Source: Agarophyton chilense (taxonomy: Eukaryota; Rhodophyta; Florideophyceae; Gracilariales; Gracilariaceae). Taken from it: a stretch of 64,000 nucleotides of DNA. The notes below the pieces were generated by a model. That model was not told where the DNA came from, made no database searches, and saw nothing but the letters and a program-made list of their open reading frames with translations. How positions within the stretch are numbered: position 1 is the first letter of the stretch; every line of letters starts with the position of its first letter. The stretch spans positions 1,798,001 to 1,862,000 of the forward strand of contig JARGXX010000001.1 of NCBI GenBank assembly GCA_030374765.1, written 5' to 3'. Position numbers and translations under genes: made by a program. Below, piece after piece: positions 30,045 through 39,598 of this stretch.

Positions 30045-32156
30045 CTATTCTTTTCCCTGTACAGGGTCCTGGTCGGGCGAAGGCCCGACTTCCTCGGCAA
30101 CGAGTGCATGATTCCGTTGCACGGTAGCTACCGCAGGAGCGGGTTGAGATCCACCAGCGTGGTTTGGCGCTGGTGCGGCGCGTGCCGGCTGAGCCGGTTT
30201 GTACCGAGAATTCGGAGTGTGAGCCAATGCGTTGGGGAAGTCCGTCTTCGTGCGGAGATATGACGTGAGTGGCACGGAGCCCTTCTCCTGCGGGGAGAGG
30301 GCTTCGTAATTATCTACCACTCGCGCCATATCGCGTAGCGATAAAAGGCATTGCGGGGAGGTGTGCCCGCGCTCGTAGCACAAGTGGCACACCAACGTCA
30401 CTCCTGCGTTTCGCGGTACGGCATTCCGAGCATCGGTGTATCTTCCGGGTTCCCGGTTTCCAACCCATCCAGGGCGCTGACTTCGTGTCATTCCGTTCGA
30501 GTACGGCATACGGGGGGCCGGAGTGCGGCGGTCATTAAGGTAAAAGACCTGCCCGTTCTCCGTGTCCCTTGCGGTTGAGTCAACCGAGCCATCCGTCGTA
30601 GACGGTAATTCCGTTGTCGGAATAGATAAACCATCGTGATGGATGACATTCATATTGTCATAACCCTGTTTTGGGATGCCATCCGACGCAAATGACGGGG
30701 AAGAAGAGTCTGACTCAAGCAGCAATGCCTTAGCGGCCTTCGACCGGGTTCCCGGATTGCGTGCACGTAGTGCATGTCCCTCTGCGCGGGCAAACTGTAC
30801 GAGTTCAAGGTAGGTCTCCTTCGGCTCTTGTTCCCTGTAACGGGCGACAAGAGTCTTGATGGCTGGATCCAAGCCATCAATGAACATCGTACAGCGTTCC
30901 CAAGCGGGGTATACACTACCACAACGGTGGAAAGCTTTATTCAGGCGTACCGAGTAATCGGTCTCGAGCTCGCCGGAGCGTTGTCGAGTTTCTCGCAAAG
31001 CGAGTATCGCCGCTTGTATCGCGGAGTTGGTTGCGTAGGAACGCAGGAGGTATTGCACGGCTTCGGGCCAGCAGGTCACACCTCCTTCGGAAGCTTGCGA
31101 CGAGCCCCGAACCGACAAAAACTGATCTTCAGCGACACCCCGTAGAAAGTAGGGTAGCGCCACGTAGGCTTGTCCTTCGTTTATTACGAGTATATCGGCT
31201 TCCGCTACAAAGCGGTGTAGGAAATCCAAGACCAGAATTGGATCATCCCCAGTAAACGACTGGTTACGAAGTGAAAGCTGCATCCGCTTGATGCAGTCTT
31301 TCACTTTACCCGTGTCACGCGGTGTCCGACCTAAAGAGGAATCTTCTAGCCGGTAATACCGGTGGGACAAGAGTGTCCTGTACAGAGGGTTGGTGGGCTT
31401 CAAGAGTTTGAGGCCCGGATGTTGCCGACCCTTGGGGCGCGACCGGATGGCCCCGTAGGTGGCAGAGGACCGCTTTGAGCGGGAAGAGCGCCCATAACGA
31501 TCCTGTGGATCATCGCTCACCGACGAATCGGAACTCTCCGAGTCACTCGGTTTACCGTCCGACTCAGATGATGAGTCGGACGGGGGTCCGTGCTTACGGT
31601 TAGAATCCCGGTTCTTCCGGCTCTTCCGGTTCCGCGACTGGGTCTCTCGATGAGAAACAACCGGTCTAGCCGCGTTCGCGGGCGAGGTTAACGTCCTCTC
31701 GACCGACTCAAGTCGGCTTCGGAGACACTCGAAGCGATTCTCCATACCTTCTGCGAAGGAAGACGGAGCGCCAAAACACTGGAGTAGTGTCTTGACGTCC
31801 GACCGCAATACGCGGATATCCTCAGCTAACTCACTTGGAGGGGGGTTAGCGAGGCTTCCTCGTAAAGAGGTGAACTCCCTCGAGAGGGTATGGTGAGCAG
31901 CCCGCAGGGAGCGGAGCTACTCTTCCAAGCGTACAATCCGCGCTTGGTCGACCAACCGCGGAGGCGGAGAAACCACCGTTGCGACGGTCGTTAACCCGAA
32001 ATCGGGCTGCGGGTCTTCAGTGCCGGTGACCGGTATCTCCCGGGAATGGGGTGTTGGAGCCAGGGCCTGTGGAACATCAGTGCCCCTGGCATCACCGCTT
32101 TGGCGGGAACGGCTGCTTGTTGCAGGAGGCTCCATGGTAGGCGGTTTCCTCGGCAT
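30045..32156 (-). pseudogene. Gypsy gag with zinc knuckle
   Basis: ATG at 32156. A TAG at 31917-31919 interrupts the otherwise continuous frame. After a Pro-rich N-terminus come a coiled-coil-like segment, a basic Ser/Arg/Asp-rich stretch, the capsid-like helical core (VLDFLHRFVAEADIL...TCWPEAVQYLLRSYA...YSVRLNKAFHRCG) and the nucleocapsid CCHC knuckle CHLCYERGHTSPQC. Ends at a stop at 30045. Confidence 0.93.
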
Positions 32157-32260
32157 TGGCCACACCGTCTCGACGGAAGAATAGAAAGAAAACCGGTGAG
32201 ACCGGAGAAAACCCGTTAAACGGAAAACAACCTCAGAGAGGACACAAGCGGTCTTGACTT

Positions 32261-32276
32261 CTAAGTCGGGAGACCA
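32261..32276 (-). promoter_or_regulatory. Gypsy primer-binding site
   Basis: On the minus strand TGGTCTCCCGACTTAG starts 3 nt after the 5' LTR. The same 16 nt occur next to another LTR at 52277-52292. It implies a primer tRNA ending CTAAGTCGGGAGACCA; I cannot name that tRNA. Confidence 0.85.
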
Positions 32277-32995
32277 ATTTGTAGGACAATGCCCCCAAGG
32301 GGGAAAACCTACGAAGACGTCCGGATCTTCCTCTCACGAGGTAACCAGCGCGGTAGAGCCCTCCCAGGGATCGGCGCGCAATGACGGGTGTAAGCCGGAG
32401 CCGAACCGTCGCAACGGGCGCAGGGAGGCTGAAAGAAGCCGAGAATATCCGCCGAAGCGGTGCTTGCGTATCCTCTGAGGAGGCAAACCCCACGAGAGTG
32501 GCGAGCACGACAGGTGTCAGTGCGAGCCGCAAGAGAGGGAATTGCCCAATGAAGGGGAGGAAAAGGGAAGGAAAATGGGAACGGAGGCAACGTCAGTGTT
32601 CTCGGAATGCTAGTTCAGTGGTCAAAAAAGGACGAATTGAAATGACCGAAAAACCCGTGAATTTATCCAAATTTGGAGATGTTATTTTCCGAAAATATTT
32701 TCATTCGTTCATTAATGCTAGTTTGTATGGGAAGGAAAATTAGCACATATCTGCAGCTTTTCTAGTTTTGATGGAGGTAAAACTAGCGTGAATATTTCTG
32801 TCGCCGCAGTTTAGGTCCATTGGTTTCGCCCCCTCCACCATCTTCGATCCCTACAAACGCTTCTCCGCAACCCTCTTCCAGAAAGACGCAATCCATGTCC
32901 TCGAACAACAGCTCGCCCTCGCACACTTCCAGAACACCTTTTTCCACCCCATCTCCCAAACATCCGCCTCCGGCTCCCCCGCTTTCGCACACCCC

Positions 32996-34969
32996 ATGGC
33001 AGCCACCCTCCGCTCAAAGGTCGTCCCCGCACTCAAGACCGCCATCATGCAGTCCACAAAAGATAACATCGTCTGGCATCTCCCTCACTCCACTGGTATC
33101 GACTCCTTCATCGGCCTCGTCCAAATCTACTCCGACAAGTCCTCTACCTCTCTCAAATCTTCTTCCATCACCTCCTACTCCCTCCACATCACCCTTCTCA
33201 ACTTCTCCGACTCCTTTCGACGCAAATGCATCTCCGACAATCTCACACTCCTCGGCTATCTTCCCACCTCCTTCACCCCAATCACTCCTTCTCCAGATGC
33301 AGATACCATCACTCATTCCTCCTCCATCCCCCGCCAAACAAAAATGGAACTCGTACAGCAGACCATCTCCTCCCTCCTTCAACCTCTCTTCTCTTCCGCC
33401 CTCCCCGGTTTCCCCTTCCGCGAGGCAGACGGCGTTCTTCGTCAATCCCACCCCATCATCGCCAGCTACTGCGCAGACATTCCCGAGGCAAAGGATATTC
33501 TCGCCATCTCCCACGGCACCCGCCCCCAGCACCCCTGCCAAAGATGCCCTGTCCCTCGCTCACAACTCCACCAACACTCTCACGCCCATCCCCCTCGATC
33601 TCTTCCCCTCACCCTTGCAGCCCGCAACAAACACTTCTCCCTCCTCAAGGACTCCGAAGCAGCTCTCCTCGCCCGCAAGCCAAGAGTCTCGCGCAACTTC
33701 AAGGAACAAGCTCTCCAAGCACTCCACTCCCTCTCCCTCGCAAAATACCCCTCCCTCTTCGAGTCTTACCTCTTTTTCAACATCACCCCCCTCCTCACCC
33801 CATACAACATCTTCCCCTTCGAACCCCTCCACAACCTCCACCTCGGCGTTTCCAAACTCATCAAGCTCGCCGCCATCGAACGTCTCAGATCAGAACACCT
33901 CTTCACCACCATCAGCTCCACAAACTCCCGCCGTTCCTTCCACTCCGTCCGCACCTCCATCCTCAAGCACTCCAACTTCATCCTCACCGCCATCGAAAAA
34001 CATTCCCCAGCTACCGGCCTCCACATCGACTGCTCTACTTCCGAAAGCGGGCAGTCCCTCAACGGCTTCTTCACAACTGACGGCGTCCGCGGCATGCTAG
34101 AAGCAAAAGACTACCGCGCCCTCGACATGGTCTTCCCCTTCATCGGCGCCTTCTTCGACCGCTGCTGTGACAAAGCCATTTCCGCTCCCATCACAACTGT
34201 CTTCTCCAAGCACACAGATCTCCTCCTCACCTCCATATGCTACAACTCCGTCCCCGAATGGACCACTTCTCGTCTTGCCAAACTCGCCTCCCAAATCCAT
34301 TCCTTCAAGCACAGAACTGTCGATGTTCTCGGTCCATACCATACCTCCAACCTTGGCACCCTCAAATTCCACCTCCTTGATCACATCGTAGACGACATTC
34401 GACGCTTTGGGGGTCTCCACTTCAACGATGCAGGCATCTTCGAACAAACCCATACCCTCTTCAAAGCACATTACTCCCGAACCTCCAAGCGCCGACCCAC
34501 CGCGCAAAACGAAACCATCCGTGCCATCGAACGCTTCGATGCCGTCAACAATTGGATTTCTCTCTCCGATGATCTTTCCGTCACCTCATCCTCCCATGCC
34601 CCTCCTCCTCCCTTCCGAGCCCGCAAACCAAGTTTCGTTCGTGATGGCAAGCACACCTTCTTTTCCGATCTCATCACCGCTCACAAATTCCTTCGAGCAA
34701 ACCCTCAATCAACAATCTCTTCCCTTCAGGATCTCTTCTTCCCAGGCACTATCGCCATCATCTCACAGATTGGAATCCTCGCACTCCCCTCCTTCGTCAC
34801 ACTCACACTCGAAACACTAGCGCTAAACCAGGACTCCACCACTCTTCGACAAACCCGTCTCACATTCGTCAATTTCGCATACGTCGTCGGCGGCTTCACC
34901 CCAACCCTAGACGACTACATCTCCGATCGAAACGGCTCCGATCCGTGCTTTGCACGGTGTTCTCCGTGA
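32996..34969 (+). CDS. CACTA/Plavaka-like transposase
   Basis: 657 codons from the ATG at 32996. The same frame is open upstream to about 32790 (FDPYKRFSATLFQKDAIHVL...), with a possible splice acceptor (ctgtcgccgCAG) before it, so the true N-terminus may lie in another exon. Landmarks recall CACTA-type transposases: SLHITLLNFSDSFRRKC...LLGYLPTSF, PIIASYCADIPEAKDI followed by HPCQRCPVP, FEPLHNLHLGVSKLI, and LGTLKFHLLDHIVDDIRRFG...FEQTHTLFKAHY. No stop interrupts it. Codons are unusually C-rich in the third position, unlike host genes nearby. The family name rests on motif order, so CACTA versus Plavaka is not settled. Confidence 0.7.
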   Translation: MAATLRSKVVPALKTAIMQSTKDNIVWHLPHSTGIDSFIGLVQIYSDKSSTSLKSSSITSYSLHITLLNFSDSFRRKCISDNLTLLGYLPTSFTPITPSPDADTITHSSSIPRQTKMELVQQTISSLLQPLFSSALPGFPFREADGVLRQSHPIIASYCADIPEAKDILAISHGTRPQHPCQRCPVPRSQLHQHSHAHPPRSLPLTLAARNKHFSLLKDSEAALLARKPRVSRNFKEQALQALHSLSLAKYPSLFESYLFFNITPLLTPYNIFPFEPLHNLHLGVSKLIKLAAIERLRSEHLFTTISSTNSRRSFHSVRTSILKHSNFILTAIEKHSPATGLHIDCSTSESGQSLNGFFTTDGVRGMLEAKDYRALDMVFPFIGAFFDRCCDKAISAPITTVFSKHTDLLLTSICYNSVPEWTTSRLAKLASQIHSFKHRTVDVLGPYHTSNLGTLKFHLLDHIVDDIRRFGGLHFNDAGIFEQTHTLFKAHYSRTSKRRPTAQNETIRAIERFDAVNNWISLSDDLSVTSSSHAPPPPFRARKPSFVRDGKHTFFSDLITAHKFLRANPQSTISSLQDLFFPGTIAIISQIGILALPSFVTLTLETLALNQDSTTLRQTRLTFVNFAYVVGGFTPTLDDYISDRNGSDPCFARCSP

Positions 34970-35054
34970 AAACATGCATTTGTAGCGATATATTCGTGTT
35001 GCACTGCACACATCTACCTTGACCGCGCGAGTGCACACGTGTCGCTTGCACGAA

Positions 35055-35350
35055 TATTCCTCCGCCTGCGGGGAGTGCTACGGCATGCCATTGGGCAACT
35101 TTCCTACACGTGTCGACATCCTCCAATCACGTGCCGTGGCACTCTTGGTTCCGCCGCCCGCGCGAGTGCCACGGCACGCCATTGGCGAGCGCGAGTACAG
35201 GTGTCTCCGTCCTTGAATCCTGTGACGTGGCACTCCTGTTCCGCCGCCCAGCCTAGTGCCACGGCAGGCTATTGGTCATCTGTTACACGTGTGTCGCCGT
35301 TGACCAATCCCATGCCGTGGAACTCCTGTTACGCGGCCAAGTGGCCCATT
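35055..35350. repeat. ~90 bp tandem repeat, each unit with a hairpin
   Basis: About three and a half units; full units at 35129-35220 and 35221-35310, partial ones on both sides. Unit two holds CGTGCCGTGGCACTC and its exact inverse GAGTGCCACGGCACG separated by a GC-rich loop. Other units keep the same hairpin with changes, followed by a conserved ...attgg...acacgtgt... spacer. Confidence 0.8.
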
Positions 35351-35400
35351 CGTATCACACGCAGCGACTCACACACACACAAACATATGCTTTAGTACTC

Positions 35401-36105
35401 TGACGGCCGACAGAGGTGCGCTCTGACTTCATCGGGGGTCCCGATGAAGTCCCCGCGCACCTCTGTCGGCCGACAGAATGCACCGTGTACACCTGGGCGT
35501 CCTAAATATTACAAAAATATATGTATTATGTCGGCCGACAGAGGTGGGCGCGGACTTCATCTTGACCCCCGATGAAGTCGGAGCGCACCTCTGTCGGCCG
35601 TCAGAGTGCACCGTGTACAACTGGGCGTCCAAAAATTATATGTGTTATGTCGACCGACAAATACGCCATAACATCACGCATGATGCGTTTCTGAGATATT
35701 GGTCGACTGGCGGCCGACAGAGGTGCGCTCCGACTTCATCGGGGGTCCCGATGAAGTCCCCGCCCACTTCTGTCGGCCGACATAATACATATATTTTTGT
35801 AATATTTAGGACGCCCAGGTGTACATGGTGCATTCTGTCGCTCGACAGAGGTGCGCGAGGACTTCATCGGGACCCCGATGAAGTCGGAGCGCACCTCTGT
35901 CGGCCGACAGTCGACCAACATCTCAAAAACGCATCATGCGTGATGTTATGCCGTATTTGTCGGCCGACAGGGGTTCTCTACGACTTCATCGGTCCACCGA
36001 TGAAGTCGTAGCACACCCCTGTCGGCCGACAATTCACCAACATGTTTTAGAGACACCATTTGGGCCATTTGTGGGCCGCCAGGGGTGTGCTGCGACTCGA
36101 TGGGG
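35401..36105. repeat. Array of five 75-80 bp palindromes with inverted spacers
   Basis: Palindrome units lie at about 35401-35476, 35527-35605, 35708-35783, 35834-35912 and 35958-36032; a half unit is at 36068-36105. Each begins and ends with TGTCGGCCGACA or a variant (itself a 12 bp palindrome), then GAGGTGCGC...GACTTCATCGGG to a short centre. Spacers are also paired: 35477-35526 is the inverse of 35784-35833, and about 35650-35705 is the inverse of 35911-35957. The whole is a palindrome made of palindromes. Confidence 0.9.
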
Positions 36106-36126
36106 CTGGAGATGGAAAAGCTGTGA

Positions 36127-36531
36127 AGGGCGAATGAGGAACTAAAGAGGCATCTGAAGGTGTTGGAAGTGCATATGGAAGGGGTGGGGGAGATTTGGGG
36201 TGCGCGGAAGGTGTTGAAGGAGGTGGGAGAGGAGAGGGGGAGAGCGAAAGGGTCGCCAGTGACGCCAGGGAGACGCGGGGAGCCGGCTGGGATGAAGAAG
36301 GGGAGAGAGAAATGGAAAGGGGGAGGAGTTGGAGAGAGTCGGCTGAAGAAGAGGAGGGTTGGTAAGGATGTGGAGAAGAAGGGTGGGAATGTGTGTGTGG
36401 TGGGGCAGCCGGGTGTGAGGAACTTGAGCAGTGGGGTGGTGGAAGAGGTTGAGAATGCGGTGGTGGACTTCTTCAACCTCAAATACCCTCCAGGTGGAAC
36501 GCTGGAGCCTAGTAAGCAAAAGGGCAAGTAA
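36127..36531 (+). pseudogene. Basic coiled-coil ORF at the transposon 3' end (truncated)
   Basis: The frame RANEELKRHLKVLEVHMEGV is coiled-coil-like and leads into a Lys/Arg/Gly-rich part and a C-terminus EEVENAVVDFFNLKYPPGG ending at 36531. A TGA at 36124 cuts it from an upstream in-frame MEKL, and before that the sequence becomes the half palindrome at 36068-36105. It may be the 3' end of an accessory transposon gene whose 5' part was replaced by the palindrome array. No family recognised. Confidence 0.4.
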
Positions 36532-37344
36532 TGAGGTAGAAGGTACTGACGACTGCCTTGGTATGGATCTCCACCTAGAGCGGTCAAAAGTGACCAGTAA
36601 ACTTCAAATGCAGATTAAACTGCATTAAATGGTCAAAACACTAAGATGCATGGAGTTCTTATTCCCAAAATTTTTTTTCAGGTGCCGAACTAGCGCAATC
36701 TGCAAAATTCCTAGATTTTTTGGCTTTTTATTTACAAAACTAGCTATCTAGCACACTTATCTAGCATTTCGAGAACACAGACGAGAAGGGCGAGGTTGAC
36801 CACGAGTCGCAAGAGGGGACTCGGGAATAGCCGGCACTGCCGGGTGTAGCAAACCGTATACACGGGCGGAACCACGAAAGTGGGAATAGATATCCAACAT
36901 ACGAAAACTGCTTGAACGTCCAAGCGGATTGGGAAGCCGTGCACCACGGGAAATCCCTCCGTAAGGAGTTGTATATCCGCGCAGGCGGTTCGACCCAGAG
37001 CCAAGATCTGGAAGACCAAGATCACCTTTGTTGGGCAGACTTTAGTGGACTGGCGGCCGCGAGGCCGGCGGCCTAAGTACTGTAGTCACCGTAGAATAGA
37101 ATAAATAAAGTCTATCCTAAATAGCTAAATGTCCGTCTAACAAAAGGGGCCCATCTGGGGGCCACGTGTCGCGCGGGCGCTGCGGCCACGTGTATGGCAC
37201 CCGGTCCCGCCGGTGCATCACCGGCGTTCCGGCCATCGCCGTAAAAACGGATTACTCCTACTCATAACGAGGTTGTACGCCGGAGGCTCCGGAAAAAACT
37301 TAAGTCCCCAAAAACCTCCCTGGAGGACGTTGCTCTTCAGAATT

Positions 37345-37952
37345 GTTTGGCCACATCGTGTGCTGAGAGAAGGTTAGTGTGCAGGGTTTTGGGTGTGACG
37401 CAATGTCGGCGGAGAGGTACGTGATCAGGGTGCAGCTTGATCTGTATTGAGCCAGCAGAAGTGACAGGAGTGGTGTGGTTAGCAGCTGTAAGTGTGAAGA
37501 TGTTTTGTGACCGTGGCAGATTGGGGGGGGGGGAGGGGGGGGCGTGCGAATGGGCGTGGGGCGGGCGGCGGATTCAAGTATGAACATACCGTGTACGTTG
37601 TTCTCCCGATGTTCGCGTTGGTTCACATGAGCGTCCTGGACATCTTCAGCGCCACGGTGGGCGTACTGTGGTGGATCGATTGTTGGTGCGTTGTTATATA
37701 GATGGGGAGGGAAGGGCTGCGGTGCCTAAGGGACGTATTGTGCTATCGGAACAGGGTTTAGAACTGCAGCGTGTGCGTGGTGCGCATGTGGTCCAGCACC
37801 TAAGGCTGGCTTGGGTTTGGGTTGTGCTGCGGCTTGTTGCTGGAACTTGAGGTGCCTGGTATCTTTGCATTGCGCATCTGTGTGATTTGGTGGGACGCGC
37901 ATGAACTGCTGGTGGAATCGGCAGGGTTGAAAAGCTGCGTTTCCGTAAACTG
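37345..37952 (-). pseudogene. Copia gag end / protease region, degenerate
   Basis: Begins at the gypsy target duplication (37340-37344). It encodes a nucleocapsid-like PCRFHQQFMRVPPNHTDAQC (C-x3-H...H-x4-C, common in copia gag) and, after a frame change, an FILESAARP stretch that may be a worn protease active site. A long G run at about 37526-37542 and stops break the frame. Confidence 0.6.
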
Positions 37953-38464
37953 TCATCTGGGGGGTGGGCGCGGCAGCATGAAATTTGGTTGGGCAACCGG
38001 GTTGGCTATCGCTGGGTAGGTTTGGAAGGTGGTGGAAGTGATAGGCGTTTGGGCGTTGTAGGAACTTAAGCGTTTGAAGTGTTGCAGAAAGTCCTTAGTA
38101 TTGGTGAGGTTGATGGCTATGGGTTGGCGGTCGATGTCCACTGTTTCAGGGTTGAAGCGCAATCCATCGATTAAAAATTCGACTGATGTCACTTCTTCAT
38201 GGATGTTGGGGTATGGCGAGGCGATGATGCGTGCTCGAATGGAATTATGTTTGGTTACGTAATCATCAATATCAGTACCGGAGGTAAAGTGCAGGTTCTC
38301 GGCTTCTGATTTGAGATATTTCTGATCGTTGCGTGTGTTGATCTTCAGTTGTTCCAAGATGGCTTGGAGTAGTTCAAATGGAGTAGAATCATGACTTAGT
38401 GCTAGGAGGTTCAGTATATCGGCAGGAGTGGTTGATAGTATTAGTGCTCGGAGGGTGTGCTTGT
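37953..38464 (-). pseudogene. Copia gag, C-terminal part
   Basis: UBN2-type gag: LRALILSTTPADILNLLALS, then FELLQAILEQL...LKSEAENLHFTSGTDIDDYVTKHNSIR. The codons 5' of 38464 in this open frame come from the inserted solo LTR. Removing that LTR and one target duplication (671 bp) joins this frame exactly to 39136-39295. Confidence 0.88.
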
Positions 38465-39130
38465 TGTAGTATTCTACTATGTCGGGGAATCCGATGGGTT
38501 GGTTTTTCGCGAAATCGCGGTTGGAACTCATAAGTGAGTGTTATCATCAGCATTGTGATATGAAATGGTATCCCGCATAGGATGCCTAGAGGCAGAATGC
38601 CTTAGTGGAACACGTGGTATCACGAGTGGAGTGGCTTGCAACGGCGCATGTAGTGGCGATCCACGTAGCTGGTTTTACTACCCTTTTTAGATGTAAGTCC
38701 ATTAGGGACCATACCCATACAGAGGTTTGGCTAAGTAGCTGACCACTGGTTATTATTTACGTATGATTTGGGCACTCACCCTGGCACACAGTATATAGTG
38801 TACCAGAGGTGAGCGCCGACTCCAAGTAAAGGAGACAACATGGGCATCATGACTATTTGGTTCCTCGCTTAGGATTCCCTAACCGGAGATCCGGATGAGC
38901 TATAATAGATAGTTAGCCCCCAACCACTTCACGAGCCGTCTCGTACCTACGTTCCATCAACGTTTTACAGTTGCACTGTTCACTCTCGCTGGCGAGTAGT
39001 GGCCTTACACCCCACTTCCAGCTCGCTGGTGTTGTAACTCTACCTCCCCTTTTCCTTCGCCGCAGGCGACCCATCGGCATTCCGAACGCTGTCGCAGGTG
39101 TCTGCTCTCTCCATTAGAGCGGATACTACA
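38465..39130 (+). repeat. Solo LTR, family A, inserted in copia gag
   Basis: 666 bp beginning TGTAGTATTC and ending GGATACTACA (inverted ends), flanked by the 5 bp duplication CTTGT (38460-38464, 39131-39135). Related copies in the same orientation lie at 45987-46594 and 54301-54917, with a diverged one ending at 45669. Confidence 0.93.
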
Positions 39131-39135
39131 CTTGT

Positions 39136-39295
39136 TTTTGTTTAACTGCCGAATAGTCGCTGGGTCTTCGGGCTCCGGTGGATTGGAGGTGAAATGATTT
39201 TTTGCATCCAGTGTTGTGGCGTTAGATTCAAGGGCCATTTTCCAAAACAAAGGATTGTTTCGGTTTAGTTGAAGAACGTTGAATTTTTGGTCCAT
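39136..39295 (-). pseudogene. Copia gag, N-terminal part
   Basis: From an ATG at 39295: MDQKFNVLQLNRNNPLFWKM, then ATTLDAKNHFTSNPPEPEDP. This is the N-terminal gag region before the family-A LTR. The frame is open farther upstream, so the start is uncertain. Confidence 0.75.
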
Positions 39296-39581
39296 TTCTG
39301 TATTTCGTTGCTGCTGTGTGGTGTCTTGAGGGAGTACGTTGTCTGATTGTTCTAAAGAGGTTAGTTGGAGAAGTTCGTTCGTGATGTTTTGTGCTCGACC
39401 CTGTTCTGCGCGACGGTTATAGCGCTCTGCGCGAGAGCTTTTGGACGCCGTCGTGGGACAAGTTCGTATGGGTTGGGTAAGAATTTTTATGAGCAAGAGA
39501 GCGATAAAGTGGGAGGAGGAGGAAGAGTGTCGAGAAGGTGGAAAGAGGATGCGAGTAAGTGGGGCGATCAGTGGCGGCGTA

Positions 39582-39598
39582 GCGTGGGTCCCGTAACC
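39582..39598 (-). promoter_or_regulatory. Copia primer-binding site
   Basis: Directly abuts the 5' LTR; on the minus strand it reads GGTTACGGGACCCACGC. This resembles the Drosophila copia site (GGTTATGGGCCCAGTC), which pairs with the anticodon-loop region of initiator tRNA-Met rather than with a tRNA 3' end. Confidence 0.65.

Larger units (their letters stand above)
32591..36783 (+). mobile_element. CACTA/Plavaka-like DNA transposon inside the gypsy LTR
   Basis: 4.19 kb, with imperfect terminal inverted repeats of about 23 bp: left CGTCAGTGTTCTCGGAATGCTAG, right (rc) CGTCTGTGTTCTCGAAATGCTAG. The two LTR halves sum to 2 bp more than the intact LTR, so the target duplication is about 2 bp (AA/AG), not clear. 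It contains a transposase-like ORF, a hairpin tandem repeat, a palindrome array and a second basic ORF. A GGTCAAAA motif recurs near both ends (32620, 36582, 36631). Confidence 0.85.
21734..37339 (-). mobile_element. Ty3/gypsy retrotransposon inserted in the copia element
   Basis: 15.6 kb including a nested DNA transposon (about 11.4 kb without it). Its LTRs begin TGTAGGACAATG and end GCTCTTCA on the plus strand. The flanking target duplication GAATT is intact at 21729-21733 and 37340-37344. Minus-strand order is 5' LTR, PBS, gag with zinc knuckle, protease, RT, RNase H, integrase, chromodomain, antisense ORF, polypurine tract, 3' LTR. The two LTRs differ at few positions, so insertion was fairly recent, but gag-pol already contains several stops and a frameshift. 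Confidence 0.96.
32280..37339 (-). repeat. Gypsy 5' LTR (right), interrupted
   Basis: LTR sequence occupies 32280-32590 and 36784-37339 (867 bp together). The gap is filled by a DNA transposon. Confidence 0.95.

Noticed and set aside
32820-34100. 426-codon Pro/Ser-rich plus-strand frame
   Set aside because: Shadow of the transposase: the C-rich third positions of the real frame give Pro/Ser codons in this one.
35401-36105. CRISPR-like array
   Set aside because: Units are palindromes of uneven spacing with paired inverted spacers in a eukaryotic transposon; no cas genes.
35946-36587. 213-codon Pro/Phe-rich minus-strand frame
   Set aside because: Runs through the palindrome array and is the complement of the purine-rich coiled-coil frame.
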